DNA of 64,000 nucleotides from a bacterium (GTDB taxonomy: Bacteria; Krumholzibacteriota; Krumholzibacteriia; JACNKJ01), in contig JAAEPZ010001024.1 of NCBI GenBank assembly GCA_024231955.1, forward strand, positions 186,001 through 250,000, read 5' to 3'. Every line of letters begins with the position of its first letter. The stretch's first letter is position 1. The notes beneath the pieces are model-generated. The model was not told the origin of the DNA and did no database searches. It saw only the letters and a list, made by a program, of their open reading frames with translations. Positions 10,562 to 18,168 of this stretch are shown here, piece by piece. A program made the position numbers and the translations under genes.

Positions 10562-13492
10562 ATGACCGGTCCCGTCACTCGCACTCTGCTCAGTGCCCTG
10601 TTGCTGCTCATCTGCGGGCATGGCGCACCATGTCTCGCCGGACATCACCCGTTCCTCGGCATGCGCACCGACCGAGCTCATCAGGAGCTCGATTTGCGGG
10701 AGTTCGAATCCGAGCATTTCGTGATCATCTACCCGGAGCGGATCGAGGAGGAGGCGCAGCGCGCCGCGGCAGCCGCCGAACACATTTACCGGCCCGTCTG
10801 CGAGGCGATGGGCCTCGCCGGTCTCCCCTTCAAAACCAGCATCTTCCTGACCGACGAGGATGAGATCATCAACGGCTTCGCCCTGCCCCGCCGCATGCTC
10901 CTCTTCACCCATCTCAACAACTACCCCATCTACTTCGGCGGCAGCGACAGCTGGCTCCGGCAGGTGATCGCCCACGAATTCCAGCATGTCGTCTGGATGG
11001 AGGCCTCGCGCGACTGGACCGGTTTCTGGGGTTGGCTGACCACCCCCGCCTGGTTCCTGGAGGGGTTGGCGGAATATCACACCGAGTCCTGGGGTCCCGC
11101 ACGCAGCGATCTGGCGATCCGCAAACGATTCATTGAGGGACACCGGCAATGGCTCGATCCTCACGACAGCGGCTTCTCCAAGGTTCGCTACCTGGCCGCC
11201 ACTTATGGCGATAGCGTCATCACCGGAATCGTCGGCGGACGTAACGCTCTGGGCCTGGGGAATTGGCGCGACTCCTTCACTGCGACCGTTGGGGTGACCC
11301 CGGCCGAATTCGAGGAGGAGTGGCGACGCGCCGTCACGGCCTACAGCTATGCGATCATGGCCCAGAAGGAATCACCCTTCATGACGGGGGAGATCCTATC
11401 CGCCCCGCGACGCCACACACGGACCCTGACCCTGTCACCGGACAGCACGCACCTGGCCCTGCTCGGACGCGATGGCGCCGGAGAGCTTTGGGCGCTGAGC
11501 GTCAAGGAGACCGGCACGGAGGGGGATCACCGGGAGCTGGACTGCGGGCGGATCGACAATCACCTCTCTTTCAGCCCCGACGGCAAGCGCCTGATTTACG
11601 CCAAGAAGCACCGTGTCGCCCACGGCAGCTCCGTCTGGGATATCAAGGTCGCGAATGTGGCCGGAGGGCGGTCGCAGTGGCTTACCTGGAGCGCCAACGC
11701 CCAGTATCCCGCCTGGGATCCGGATGGCGAGTCGGTGGCCTATGTCGTCAACGACGGGGCAAGCAGCAAGATCGTCAGGCAACTCCGCAACGGCGAAATC
11801 CGGACGATCTACTGCGGTGATCAAAACGAGCAACGTCTCTTCGATCTCGCTTTCAGCCCCGATGGAGAACAGCTGGCCTGCGCCTGTTTTCTCCCCGGAC
11901 GGGGCGTCGATCTGGCTCTCATCGACACCAATACGGGTGTGCTCAGCTTTATTACCCAAAACGGAGCGCGGGATCGTCACCCCGTCTGGAGCCCGACCGG
12001 TGATCGCATCTACTTCACCGGAACGCGGCATGACCTCGTGCCGAATATCCACGCGGTTGATCCCCGATCGGGTGAAGACAGTGTGATCTGCATCACCGAC
12101 ACGGGTGAGGCGATGAGTTGCCTGGGCCTGATCCCGGCCGGCCCCGATTCGACGGACTGGTCGCTGGTTGCAGCCTCGCTGGCGACTACGGACAGCACGC
12201 GACTCTTCCGGGTCGATCCGGCGCGGGTGGTATCACCCGTGACCCCCGTGATTCGTCCCGATCTGGTGGCCTGGCTTCACCGCAAACCTCCGGTGATGAT
12301 TCCCCCGCTGGACCCGAATCTTCGCCCTGTGGTGAGTGAATCCCGTAGCTATCGCAGCCTCAAGCGATTGGATTGTCTGTTCCGATTCGCCATCCCCTCA
12401 CCCGCACCCTGGGGTGTTGCAGGTGCCGCATTCTGGTCCGACAAGGTCCAGCGGCAGAGCATTCTGGCCGTTCTGGATGTCGGCACGGATGACCATGACA
12501 AGCTCACAGCGCGCGCCGCCTACCTCCGTTGGGATACGACAGCCCTGCCGCTGCCCGGCATCTTCGGTCTGGCCGTCGGCAAGAACGTGCGTCTGGGAGC
12601 CGGAATATATGGCGACAGGCTGCTCTATGATGTCCAGGATTTCGCCAATCTGAACTGGCGGTTGCCGTTCAATCGTGGCGAACATTTTCACGCAAATCAC
12701 ACGCTGGGTATCCGGATCGAGATGCGCCAGGTACATCTTCAGAATCCCGAAACCTTTGAACCTGCGGAGCGGATAGCCGGCGGTCTCACCACCCCCCTCA
12801 CCGAATACGGGCAACATCACCTGCGTGCTGAATACCGCTACACAAACCAGCGACCGCACAGAGGCGAATCCCCCCGTATGGGTACAGGGCTGCTGCTGCG
12901 CTACGAGTGGTCGGGGGATCATCTGGGTGGAGATCTGGATTATCAGCGCCTGCGCTTTGATCTGGGTCATATATTCGATTCACATTTACCCGGACAGGTG
13001 TTCCTGCGGTTACGCCATGATCAGCAATGGGGAACTACAGCCCCTCGAGAGGCTGCCGGATTACGGGCGGAGCCCCCCCTGGCGCCATTCACCTACCGTG
13101 AGAATCACATTATCCTGGATGATATCCTGTCCCTGTCCGATCATCTGTGGTTGAGAGGTTTGCGTGATAATCTGAAAGGGAACAGAACCTTTCTGGGGAC
13201 TATGGAATGGAGATTGCCACTGTTGCCACCTCTACCCATAAATGTTCTGGGCTGTTCGACAGGTGGCCTGTCGGGAACAATGTTCCTCGATCATGGCCGG
13301 ACCTCCAATAGAGGGGACACCCCCCTCGTCAGAACCGGATTCGGCTGGGAGTTGGGCCTCCCGTTGAACATAAGCGGCAAGATCGGGCTGAGGATAGGGT
13401 ATGGAGAGGGACAATTATTGCCCTGGGGGCTGGACGGCACCCCTGTCGAGAGGCGATACTACTGGAGTATTGGCTTGGTCAACCCCTTCTAG
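10562..13492 (+). CDS. Gluzincin-type metallopeptidase fused to a TolB-like propeller and a C-terminal outer-membrane beta-barrel
   Basis: 976 residues from ATG 10562, which begins a good signal peptide (LLSALLLLICGHG, cleavage near CLAG). The N-terminal domain has the zinc motif His138-EFQ-His142 followed ~30 residues later by the glutamate motif GLAEYHTE, the arrangement of peptidase MA-like gluzincins. From ~290 to 590, WD40/TolB-like repeats recur (LSFSPDGKRLIY, PAWDPDGESVAYV, LAFSPDGEQLACA, PVWSPTGDRIYF). The final ~330 residues are rich in alternating aromatic strands (LRAEYRYTN, GTGLLLRYEW, FGWELGLPL) and end in WSIGLVNPF, a terminal Phe like the beta-signal recognised by BamA. It resembles Omp85/surface-antigen barrels. 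I infer a protease-propeller head tethered to the outer membrane by its own barrel. It is followed without a gap by the GNAT gene. Confidence 0.88.
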   Translation: MTGPVTRTLLSALLLLICGHGAPCLAGHHPFLGMRTDRAHQELDLREFESEHFVIIYPERIEEEAQRAAAAAEHIYRPVCEAMGLAGLPFKTSIFLTDEDEIINGFALPRRMLLFTHLNNYPIYFGGSDSWLRQVIAHEFQHVVWMEASRDWTGFWGWLTTPAWFLEGLAEYHTESWGPARSDLAIRKRFIEGHRQWLDPHDSGFSKVRYLAATYGDSVITGIVGGRNALGLGNWRDSFTATVGVTPAEFEEEWRRAVTAYSYAIMAQKESPFMTGEILSAPRRHTRTLTLSPDSTHLALLGRDGAGELWALSVKETGTEGDHRELDCGRIDNHLSFSPDGKRLIYAKKHRVAHGSSVWDIKVANVAGGRSQWLTWSANAQYPAWDPDGESVAYVVNDGASSKIVRQLRNGEIRTIYCGDQNEQRLFDLAFSPDGEQLACACFLPGRGVDLALIDTNTGVLSFITQNGARDRHPVWSPTGDRIYFTGTRHDLVPNIHAVDPRSGEDSVICITDTGEAMSCLGLIPAGPDSTDWSLVAASLATTDSTRLFRVDPARVVSPVTPVIRPDLVAWLHRKPPVMIPPLDPNLRPVVSESRSYRSLKRLDCLFRFAIPSPAPWGVAGAAFWSDKVQRQSILAVLDVGTDDHDKLTARAAYLRWDTTALPLPGIFGLAVGKNVRLGAGIYGDRLLYDVQDFANLNWRLPFNRGEHFHANHTLGIRIEMRQVHLQNPETFEPAERIAGGLTTPLTEYGQHHLRAEYRYTNQRPHRGESPRMGTGLLLRYEWSGDHLGGDLDYQRLRFDLGHIFDSHLPGQVFLRLRHDQQWGTTAPREAAGLRAEPPLAPFTYRENHIILDDILSLSDHLWLRGLRDNLKGNRTFLGTMEWRLPLLPPLPINVLGCSTGGLSGTMFLDHGRTSNRGDTPLVRTGFGWELGLPLNISGKIGLRIGYGEGQLLPWGLDGTPVERRYYWSIGLVNPF

Positions 13493-14530
13493 ATGGGTGA
13501 CTATTGCCAGGATCCAGTGAAAGAGGATGATGTGACAAGCAGCAGGCCAAAACAGGATATCCGAACGGAGATAGTCGGCAAGGAGCATGAATCTCTTCCG
13601 ATTTTCTTTACGGCCCTGCCCAAGGATTCGGGTTGGCCGCGGGGCACCATTTTGTCTTTGACCGACCGTGAGCCCACGGAGTTCGAACAGGCTGATAAGT
13701 ATGTAATCGCCATTCTCAAGAACAAGACCGTCGGCGCCCTCAGTCTCCACGCCGCAGCCAGCGGCAACTATCACCGCCAACACAACCTTCACTTCCATAT
13801 CGACGTCCTCCCCCAGTACCAGAACACCGGCATAGGCAGCGCCCTGATAGCGCGAATGATCAAGTACGCCGCCAAAATGGGCTTCTGGCGCATCTACCTC
13901 GGCACCCTGTCCTGGAATCAGCAGGCGCTCGCACTCTTCGGCAGTTACGGTTTCAGAATCGAGGGGGTCAGCCGGGCCGCCTATCGCGTCAAAACCGACG
14001 GCGGCGAGGAGTTCTTCGTCGATGGCATCGGGATGGCGCTCTGGATCGGTCCACAGCTTAAGGTCAACCGCAACGACTGGAAGAGTTACATCATCGATCA
14101 GACAGCGCCGCTGCCGGGCGAGTATGTCTACAGTGCCGAAGGATCGGTTGTGATGGAGGAGCTGGTGGGACTCTACGAATCGGTGGGAGATCAGCGATTC
14201 CGCTTCCCCGAACTCCTGATGGGAGCCTGGCGCAACTCCACCAACGTAATCACCGTGCGTCGCAACAGTGAACTGATCGGACTCATCCGCTGTCTGACAG
14301 ACGATTTTTCGACGCTCTTCATCTGCGATATTCTCATTCGCCCCGAACACCAGCGACGGGGAGTCGGATCGGAATTGATGAAAAGGCTGCAGGCCTCGAT
14401 CAACGGGATCTATCAGACGATCCTCCTCACCGACCCGGATACCCTGCCCTTCTATCGCAAGCTGGACTTCATGCAGTGGGAAAGTTCCTGCCTGAAGATG
14501 AATCGCCCAACTGATCGTAAGTTGAAATAG
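13493..14530 (+). CDS. Double-domain GNAT N-acetyltransferase
   Basis: 345 residues if translation starts at the ATG abutting the previous stop codon (TAGATG). A GTG at 13532 preceded by AAGAGGA is a credible alternative start giving 332 residues. Two GNAT domains are visible. The N-terminal one carries the acetyl-CoA loop in NTGIGSALIARMIKYA (~115-130) plus the downstream LFGSYGF motif. The C-terminal one carries HQRRGVGSELMKRL (~285-298) and FYRKLDF. Both glycine loops are intact (Q/N-x-G-x-G/A), so both domains may bind acetyl-CoA. The substrate cannot be deduced. The tight spacing suggests cotranscription with the metallopeptidase. Confidence 0.9.
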   Translation: MGDYCQDPVKEDDVTSSRPKQDIRTEIVGKEHESLPIFFTALPKDSGWPRGTILSLTDREPTEFEQADKYVIAILKNKTVGALSLHAAASGNYHRQHNLHFHIDVLPQYQNTGIGSALIARMIKYAAKMGFWRIYLGTLSWNQQALALFGSYGFRIEGVSRAAYRVKTDGGEEFFVDGIGMALWIGPQLKVNRNDWKSYIIDQTAPLPGEYVYSAEGSVVMEELVGLYESVGDQRFRFPELLMGAWRNSTNVITVRRNSELIGLIRCLTDDFSTLFICDILIRPEHQRRGVGSELMKRLQASINGIYQTILLTDPDTLPFYRKLDFMQWESSCLKMNRPTDRKLK

Positions 14531-14579
14531 CGGAGTATTTTAAGCGATCCCCCCGCGAAATGCCGATACGGCACTATAG

Positions 14580-14607
14580 TATTAGTAAGTTACCGTCTTA
14601 TTAGTAA
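14580..14607. repeat. Direct repeat TATTAGTAA, two copies 19 bp apart
   Basis: TATTAGTAA occurs at 14580-14588 and again at 14599-14607, just upstream of the following gene start. It could be an operator or part of a promoter; no binding protein can be named. Confidence 0.35.
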
Positions 14608-14621
14608 TCGGAATATGATTC

Positions 14622-15896
14622 ATGTCGCAGGTGAACATGCAACACCTACTGAGGATTCTGCTCTTGCTGGCGCTGATGATGTCATCTGCCGTCTCCGGCA
14701 TCAAAGCGGATCCCCAACCGATACCGGATTGGCGCGATGTCCTTTATCCCCCATTAGAACTCACCGAGATCGAAAGCAACCCGGTACTGACCAAATTCGA
14801 TGTCGACGACCACGACTCCATTTCGTTTGTGGCCGACCCCTTCCTGTTCCACGAGGACGGCATCTGGTACATGTTCTTCGAGATCAAGCCCTATACCGAT
14901 GGAGGCATGATCTCGGTCGCCACCAGCCCCGATGGCCTCGAATGGACCTACGATCGCATCGTGCTTTGGGACGTCACCCATCTCTCCTACCCCTTCGTCT
15001 TCAAGTGGGACGGCATGTACTACATGCTGCCGGATCACTATCCGCAGGAGTTCGTGCGGCTCTACCGGGCCACGCCGGAACAATTCCCCTACCAGTGGGA
15101 GAAAGTCGCGGATATTCTCACGGGGCGCATCTTCGCGGATTCATCCATCTTCCGTTACGATGATCTCTGGTGGATCCTCACGAGCAATACCAGTGCGACT
15201 CATCTGTACCTGTACTACTCTCACGATCTCACGGACCCGGAGGCCTGGGTTGAACATCCCATGAGCCCGGTCAGGTCATCGGACCCGGCCCGCATCAGGT
15301 GCGGCGGGCGCCCGCTCGTGCTGGCCAACGAACGGATCATCCGCTTCACCCAGGACTGCTCCGAGGTATACGGCCTTCAGGTTCGTGCTCTCGAGATAGA
15401 TCGTCTCGACACCGAAAACTACGAAGAGCACGAGTTGCCGGAGAGTCCCATCCTGCAACCCACCGGCAGCGGCTGGAACGGCACCCGAATGCATCAGATC
15501 GATCCCTGGTGGATCGGGGACAGATGGCTGTGCGCCACCGACGGCAAACAGCATACCTCATGGGCCATCGGTATTTACATGACCCCCGTGATCACGGGCA
15601 TCCCCCCGACCGCCGTCACCGGACCTTTCGGACTGCATGGCAACCCCAACCCCTGCAACCCCAACACGACTCTGCTGTTCGATCTGCCCACAGGCGGACG
15701 GACCGATCTGAGGATATTCGATATCGGGGGGCGGAGGGTCATCAATCTGTATTCGGGTGACCTGTCTGCGGGGCGGCATTCCGTGAACTGGAATGGTTGC
15801 GGCGAATCCGGCGATCCGCTCCCATCGGGGCTTTATCTCGCCCGCCTGCAAGCGGAAAACAACAGTGATCTCTGTCGGATCATTCTGCTCAAGTAA
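14622..15896 (+). CDS. Secreted GH43-like five-bladed-propeller protein with FlgD-like sorting domain
   Basis: 424 residues with a signal peptide (LLRILLLLALMMSSAVSG). An in-frame ATG at 14637, preceded closely by AGGTGA, is an alternative start. Residues ~60-310 carry the repeated pattern of family 43-like propellers (DPFLFHEDGIWYMFFE, PFVFKWDGMYYMLPD, SSIFRYDDLWWILTS). This is closest in style to the N-terminal domain of glucosamine inositolphosphorylceramide transferase-like proteins, which share this fold. The C-terminal ~75 residues start at GNPNPCNPNTT (Cys replacing the usual Phe) and end in CRIILLK, the FlgD-like/T9SS-like domain. A carbohydrate-active or glycan-binding role outside the cell is inferred. 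It converges on the glycosyltransferase gene. Confidence 0.82.
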   Translation: MSQVNMQHLLRILLLLALMMSSAVSGIKADPQPIPDWRDVLYPPLELTEIESNPVLTKFDVDDHDSISFVADPFLFHEDGIWYMFFEIKPYTDGGMISVATSPDGLEWTYDRIVLWDVTHLSYPFVFKWDGMYYMLPDHYPQEFVRLYRATPEQFPYQWEKVADILTGRIFADSSIFRYDDLWWILTSNTSATHLYLYYSHDLTDPEAWVEHPMSPVRSSDPARIRCGGRPLVLANERIIRFTQDCSEVYGLQVRALEIDRLDTENYEEHELPESPILQPTGSGWNGTRMHQIDPWWIGDRWLCATDGKQHTSWAIGIYMTPVITGIPPTAVTGPFGLHGNPNPCNPNTTLLFDLPTGGRTDLRIFDIGGRRVINLYSGDLSAGRHSVNWNGCGESGDPLPSGLYLARLQAENNSDLCRIILLK

Positions 15897-15977
15897 CCCT
15901 CATCGGAAACCGGCATGCGGTTGAGAAGACCGAAGCATCCTGCCGGGTCGTCATTGGAGTATCCCGTTGCGATGGGA

Positions 15978-17156
15978 TCAGACGCCGGCCGCTCTCTTCG
16001 CCAGCTGCGGATCGGATGGGACATCAACGGCCGGGATGCCGAGCACCCTGTTGTAGACCGCATCGATACGGAGGGCGATCTCGCTCCAGGCCAGACCGGC
16101 GGCTTTGATCTGGCCCCGCTCGGCGTAGGCCTGTCGGACATCGGGATGATCGAGGAAGTAGTCCAGCGCCCTGGCCAGAGCAACAGTATTGCCGTGCTCC
16201 ACCAGCAGACCATCCCTGCCGTGCTCGACGACATCGCGATAGCCATCGATATCGAAACCGACTACCGGCAGCTTCGCGGCCATCCCCTCCAGCAGCACCA
16301 TGCCGAAGCTCTCCCGACCAAGGCTGGGTGCGCAGAAGATGTCCGCGTTGCCGTAGTACTCCACCAGCTTCTGACGGGGTACGAAGCCGACGAAATGGAC
16401 CGACTCACGGATCGAAGCGGGCAGCGCCTTCTGGATACGTGAGCGGTCGGGACCGTCACCGATCACGAGCAGCTCGATATCATCGCGCTGATCGCACAGT
16501 ATCTCGAACGCCTTGAGCAAGCAGGGCAGGCCCTTCCGCTTAACCATCGCACCGACGAACAGGATCTTCATGTTGTTCTCGTCCAGACCAAGCAACGTCT
16601 TGTCGGTGCAGTTCATGCTGCTTGAGAACCGTTTGAAGTCTACGCCATTGGGTATGACTTCGAAGTCGCCGGGGAAGATATCCCCGGCGGCACTCTCGGC
16701 GGCAGGACTCACGGCGATCCGGGCATCCAGCCGGTTGAGCAGAGGCGAAAGGAACGGCTTGAATAGCATGGCCAGAAGATCGCGCGGATAGAAACTGTGG
16801 AAAGTGCCGACCAGCGGACACTTGGCCCGCGACAGCGTCAGAAGCGGCAATGTGGGCATCATGGGATTGTGGATATGGAGCAGGTCGAACTTCTCGGCGG
16901 CTAGCATCGCATCGAAACGGGGACCCAATCGCCAACCGGCGCTCACGCGTGAGAGACTGCCGTTGTAGTGAACGGGGATGCTCCGCCCAAGGCGTATCAC
17001 CCGCGGCTCCCGCTCCTGGATATCTCCGTCAATGTGACTCGAAATGACGACCACTTCGTGTCCCAAAGCGGTCAGCTCCCGTGAGAGAGCCCGAATGTGC
17101 TCACTGATGCCACCCGGCTGCGGGTAGTAGAACTCACTGACCATACCAATCTTCAA
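15978..17156 (-). CDS. Glycosyltransferase family 4 (GT-B), PimA/mannosyltransferase-like
   Basis: 392 residues, the usual length of a GT4 enzyme. The N-terminal Rossmann half has the family motif YYPQPGGISEHIRALSREL (the PGG loop binds acceptor/donor phosphate). The C-terminal half holds ILFVGAMVKRKGL, the EX7E-type region (PSLGRESFGMVLLEGMA) and a nucleotide-sugar binding loop. The enzyme should transfer a sugar from a nucleotide donor to a lipid or glycan acceptor on the cytoplasmic face. Its ATG overlaps the stop of the upstream acyltransferase gene by 4 bp (ATGA), so the two are translationally coupled and probably modify the same glycolipid. A mannosyl- or glucosyl-lipid synthase is plausible; the sugar is not readable from the sequence. 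Confidence 0.92.
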   Translation of the reverse strand: MKIGMVSEFYYPQPGGISEHIRALSRELTALGHEVVVISSHIDGDIQEREPRVIRLGRSIPVHYNGSLSRVSAGWRLGPRFDAMLAAEKFDLLHIHNPMMPTLPLLTLSRAKCPLVGTFHSFYPRDLLAMLFKPFLSPLLNRLDARIAVSPAAESAAGDIFPGDFEVIPNGVDFKRFSSSMNCTDKTLLGLDENNMKILFVGAMVKRKGLPCLLKAFEILCDQRDDIELLVIGDGPDRSRIQKALPASIRESVHFVGFVPRQKLVEYYGNADIFCAPSLGRESFGMVLLEGMAAKLPVVGFDIDGYRDVVEHGRDGLLVEHGNTVALARALDYFLDHPDVRQAYAERGQIKAAGLAWSEIALRIDAVYNRVLGIPAVDVPSDPQLAKRAAGV

Positions 17157-18037
17157 AGACCCGCCGCTCCTTTTACAAGTTCATCCGACTCATGCAACCC
17201 GGAGGCAGCATCGTGGAGAGCATACAGCACCACCCACTGCTCGGGATACTCCAAAATAGTGCATTCAAGCACGTCTGCAAAGGCCTGCACCGGATCTCCG
17301 CTCTTGGACAGAGCCGGATGCACCTTGAGCACAAACCCCTCCCCCTCGCGCAACATGAACATCGGCAACAGGGTGGCACCGGCCCTTTGCGCCAGATCCA
17401 TCCCGGCGCCCGGCAGGCTTCGATATCCGCCTGCTATCCGCGCAACTCGTTGTCCCTGACCATTTTCACCGCTATTGCCAACCACACGATCAGCCGCCAG
17501 GGCCACCGATCCACCCCGTTTCAGATGACGGAAAAGGCGCATCCCCTGCCCCTCGGCGACCAGGATCCTATCTCCGCCCCTTTCACGCATCCACTTGAAC
17601 AACCTGAACAACCGTTCGGGCTTCAGCTCCTCAACCACCACGGTAAATTCGGGCAATCTCCGGGACAACCAGAAGCCCATCAGATCCCAATTGCCCACAT
17701 GAGCCGTGAGAACACACACCGGGCCACTCTCAGCCGCCCGCCGCAAATGCTCCTCACCCTCAACGCGCAGAGGGATGTCGTCCAGAGTTGACGGCCTGCG
17801 TACAATCGACAGCAACTCACCCCAATAACGACCATATGACGCGAACACCCTCGCCGGGTTGACCGGAGCCCTGCCCGATGCCCGCGCCATAGCCGCGAGG
17901 TTTCCGGCCACGACACGCCGCTTCGGGGAGAGGCGACTCAGGGCGCTCATACAGCCGCCCGCCAGATTCACATAGAGACGATAGGGGAGCACCAGAGCCA
18001 GGAGCAGCCCCAGCCTGAGCGCAATGAAGAAGGCCAC
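17153..18037 (-). CDS. Lysophospholipid / lipid A-type acyltransferase (LpxL/HtrB family)
   Basis: 294 residues from a GTG start preceded by GGAGG. An N-terminal hydrophobic segment (ALRLGLLLALVLPYRLYV) anchors it to the inner membrane. The family's catalytic H(X4)D motif is present as His113-VGNW-Asp118. Later motifs include the adenine-free acyl-donor region GSVALAADRVVG and the conserved LPMFMLREG strand. LpxL-family enzymes acylate lipid A or, in other lineages, phosphoglycolipids such as PIMs. The 4-bp overlap with the downstream GT4 gene argues for acylation of the lipid that GT4 glycosylates. No lpx genes are nearby, so lipid A as substrate is not proven. Confidence 0.9.
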   Translation of the reverse strand: MAFFIALRLGLLLALVLPYRLYVNLAGGCMSALSRLSPKRRVVAGNLAAMARASGRAPVNPARVFASYGRYWGELLSIVRRPSTLDDIPLRVEGEEHLRRAAESGPVCVLTAHVGNWDLMGFWLSRRLPEFTVVVEELKPERLFRLFKWMRERGGDRILVAEGQGMRLFRHLKRGGSVALAADRVVGNSGENGQGQRVARIAGGYRSLPGAGMDLAQRAGATLLPMFMLREGEGFVLKVHPALSKSGDPVQAFADVLECTILEYPEQWVVLYALHDAASGLHESDELVKGAAGL

Positions 18038-18121
18038 GAAGATCCTCCAGAACCTTGAAAAGCAACCCGCCGAGTCGGACGGGCCGTTTCATTGTACCAG
18101 CCTGTTGAGTAATGGGAATAT

Positions 18122-18152
18122 AAAAAGCCCCTCCCGCTTAAGGAGGGGCTTT
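18122..18152 (-). terminator. Rho-independent terminator of the secreted PLD gene
   Basis: AAAGCCCCTCC (18124-18134) pairs with GGAGGGGCTTT (18142-18152). On the minus strand the hairpin ends in a run of T. It sits 17 bases after the stop codon of the phospholipase D-like gene. Confidence 0.9.
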
Positions 18153-18168
18153 CTCAAAATTCCAATCC

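Noticed and set aside
13493..14530. Considering the two double GNAT proteins (13493 and 45083) as a recent duplication
   Set aside because: Apart from the GNAT acetyl-CoA loop the sequences do not align well, so they are only members of the same fold family.
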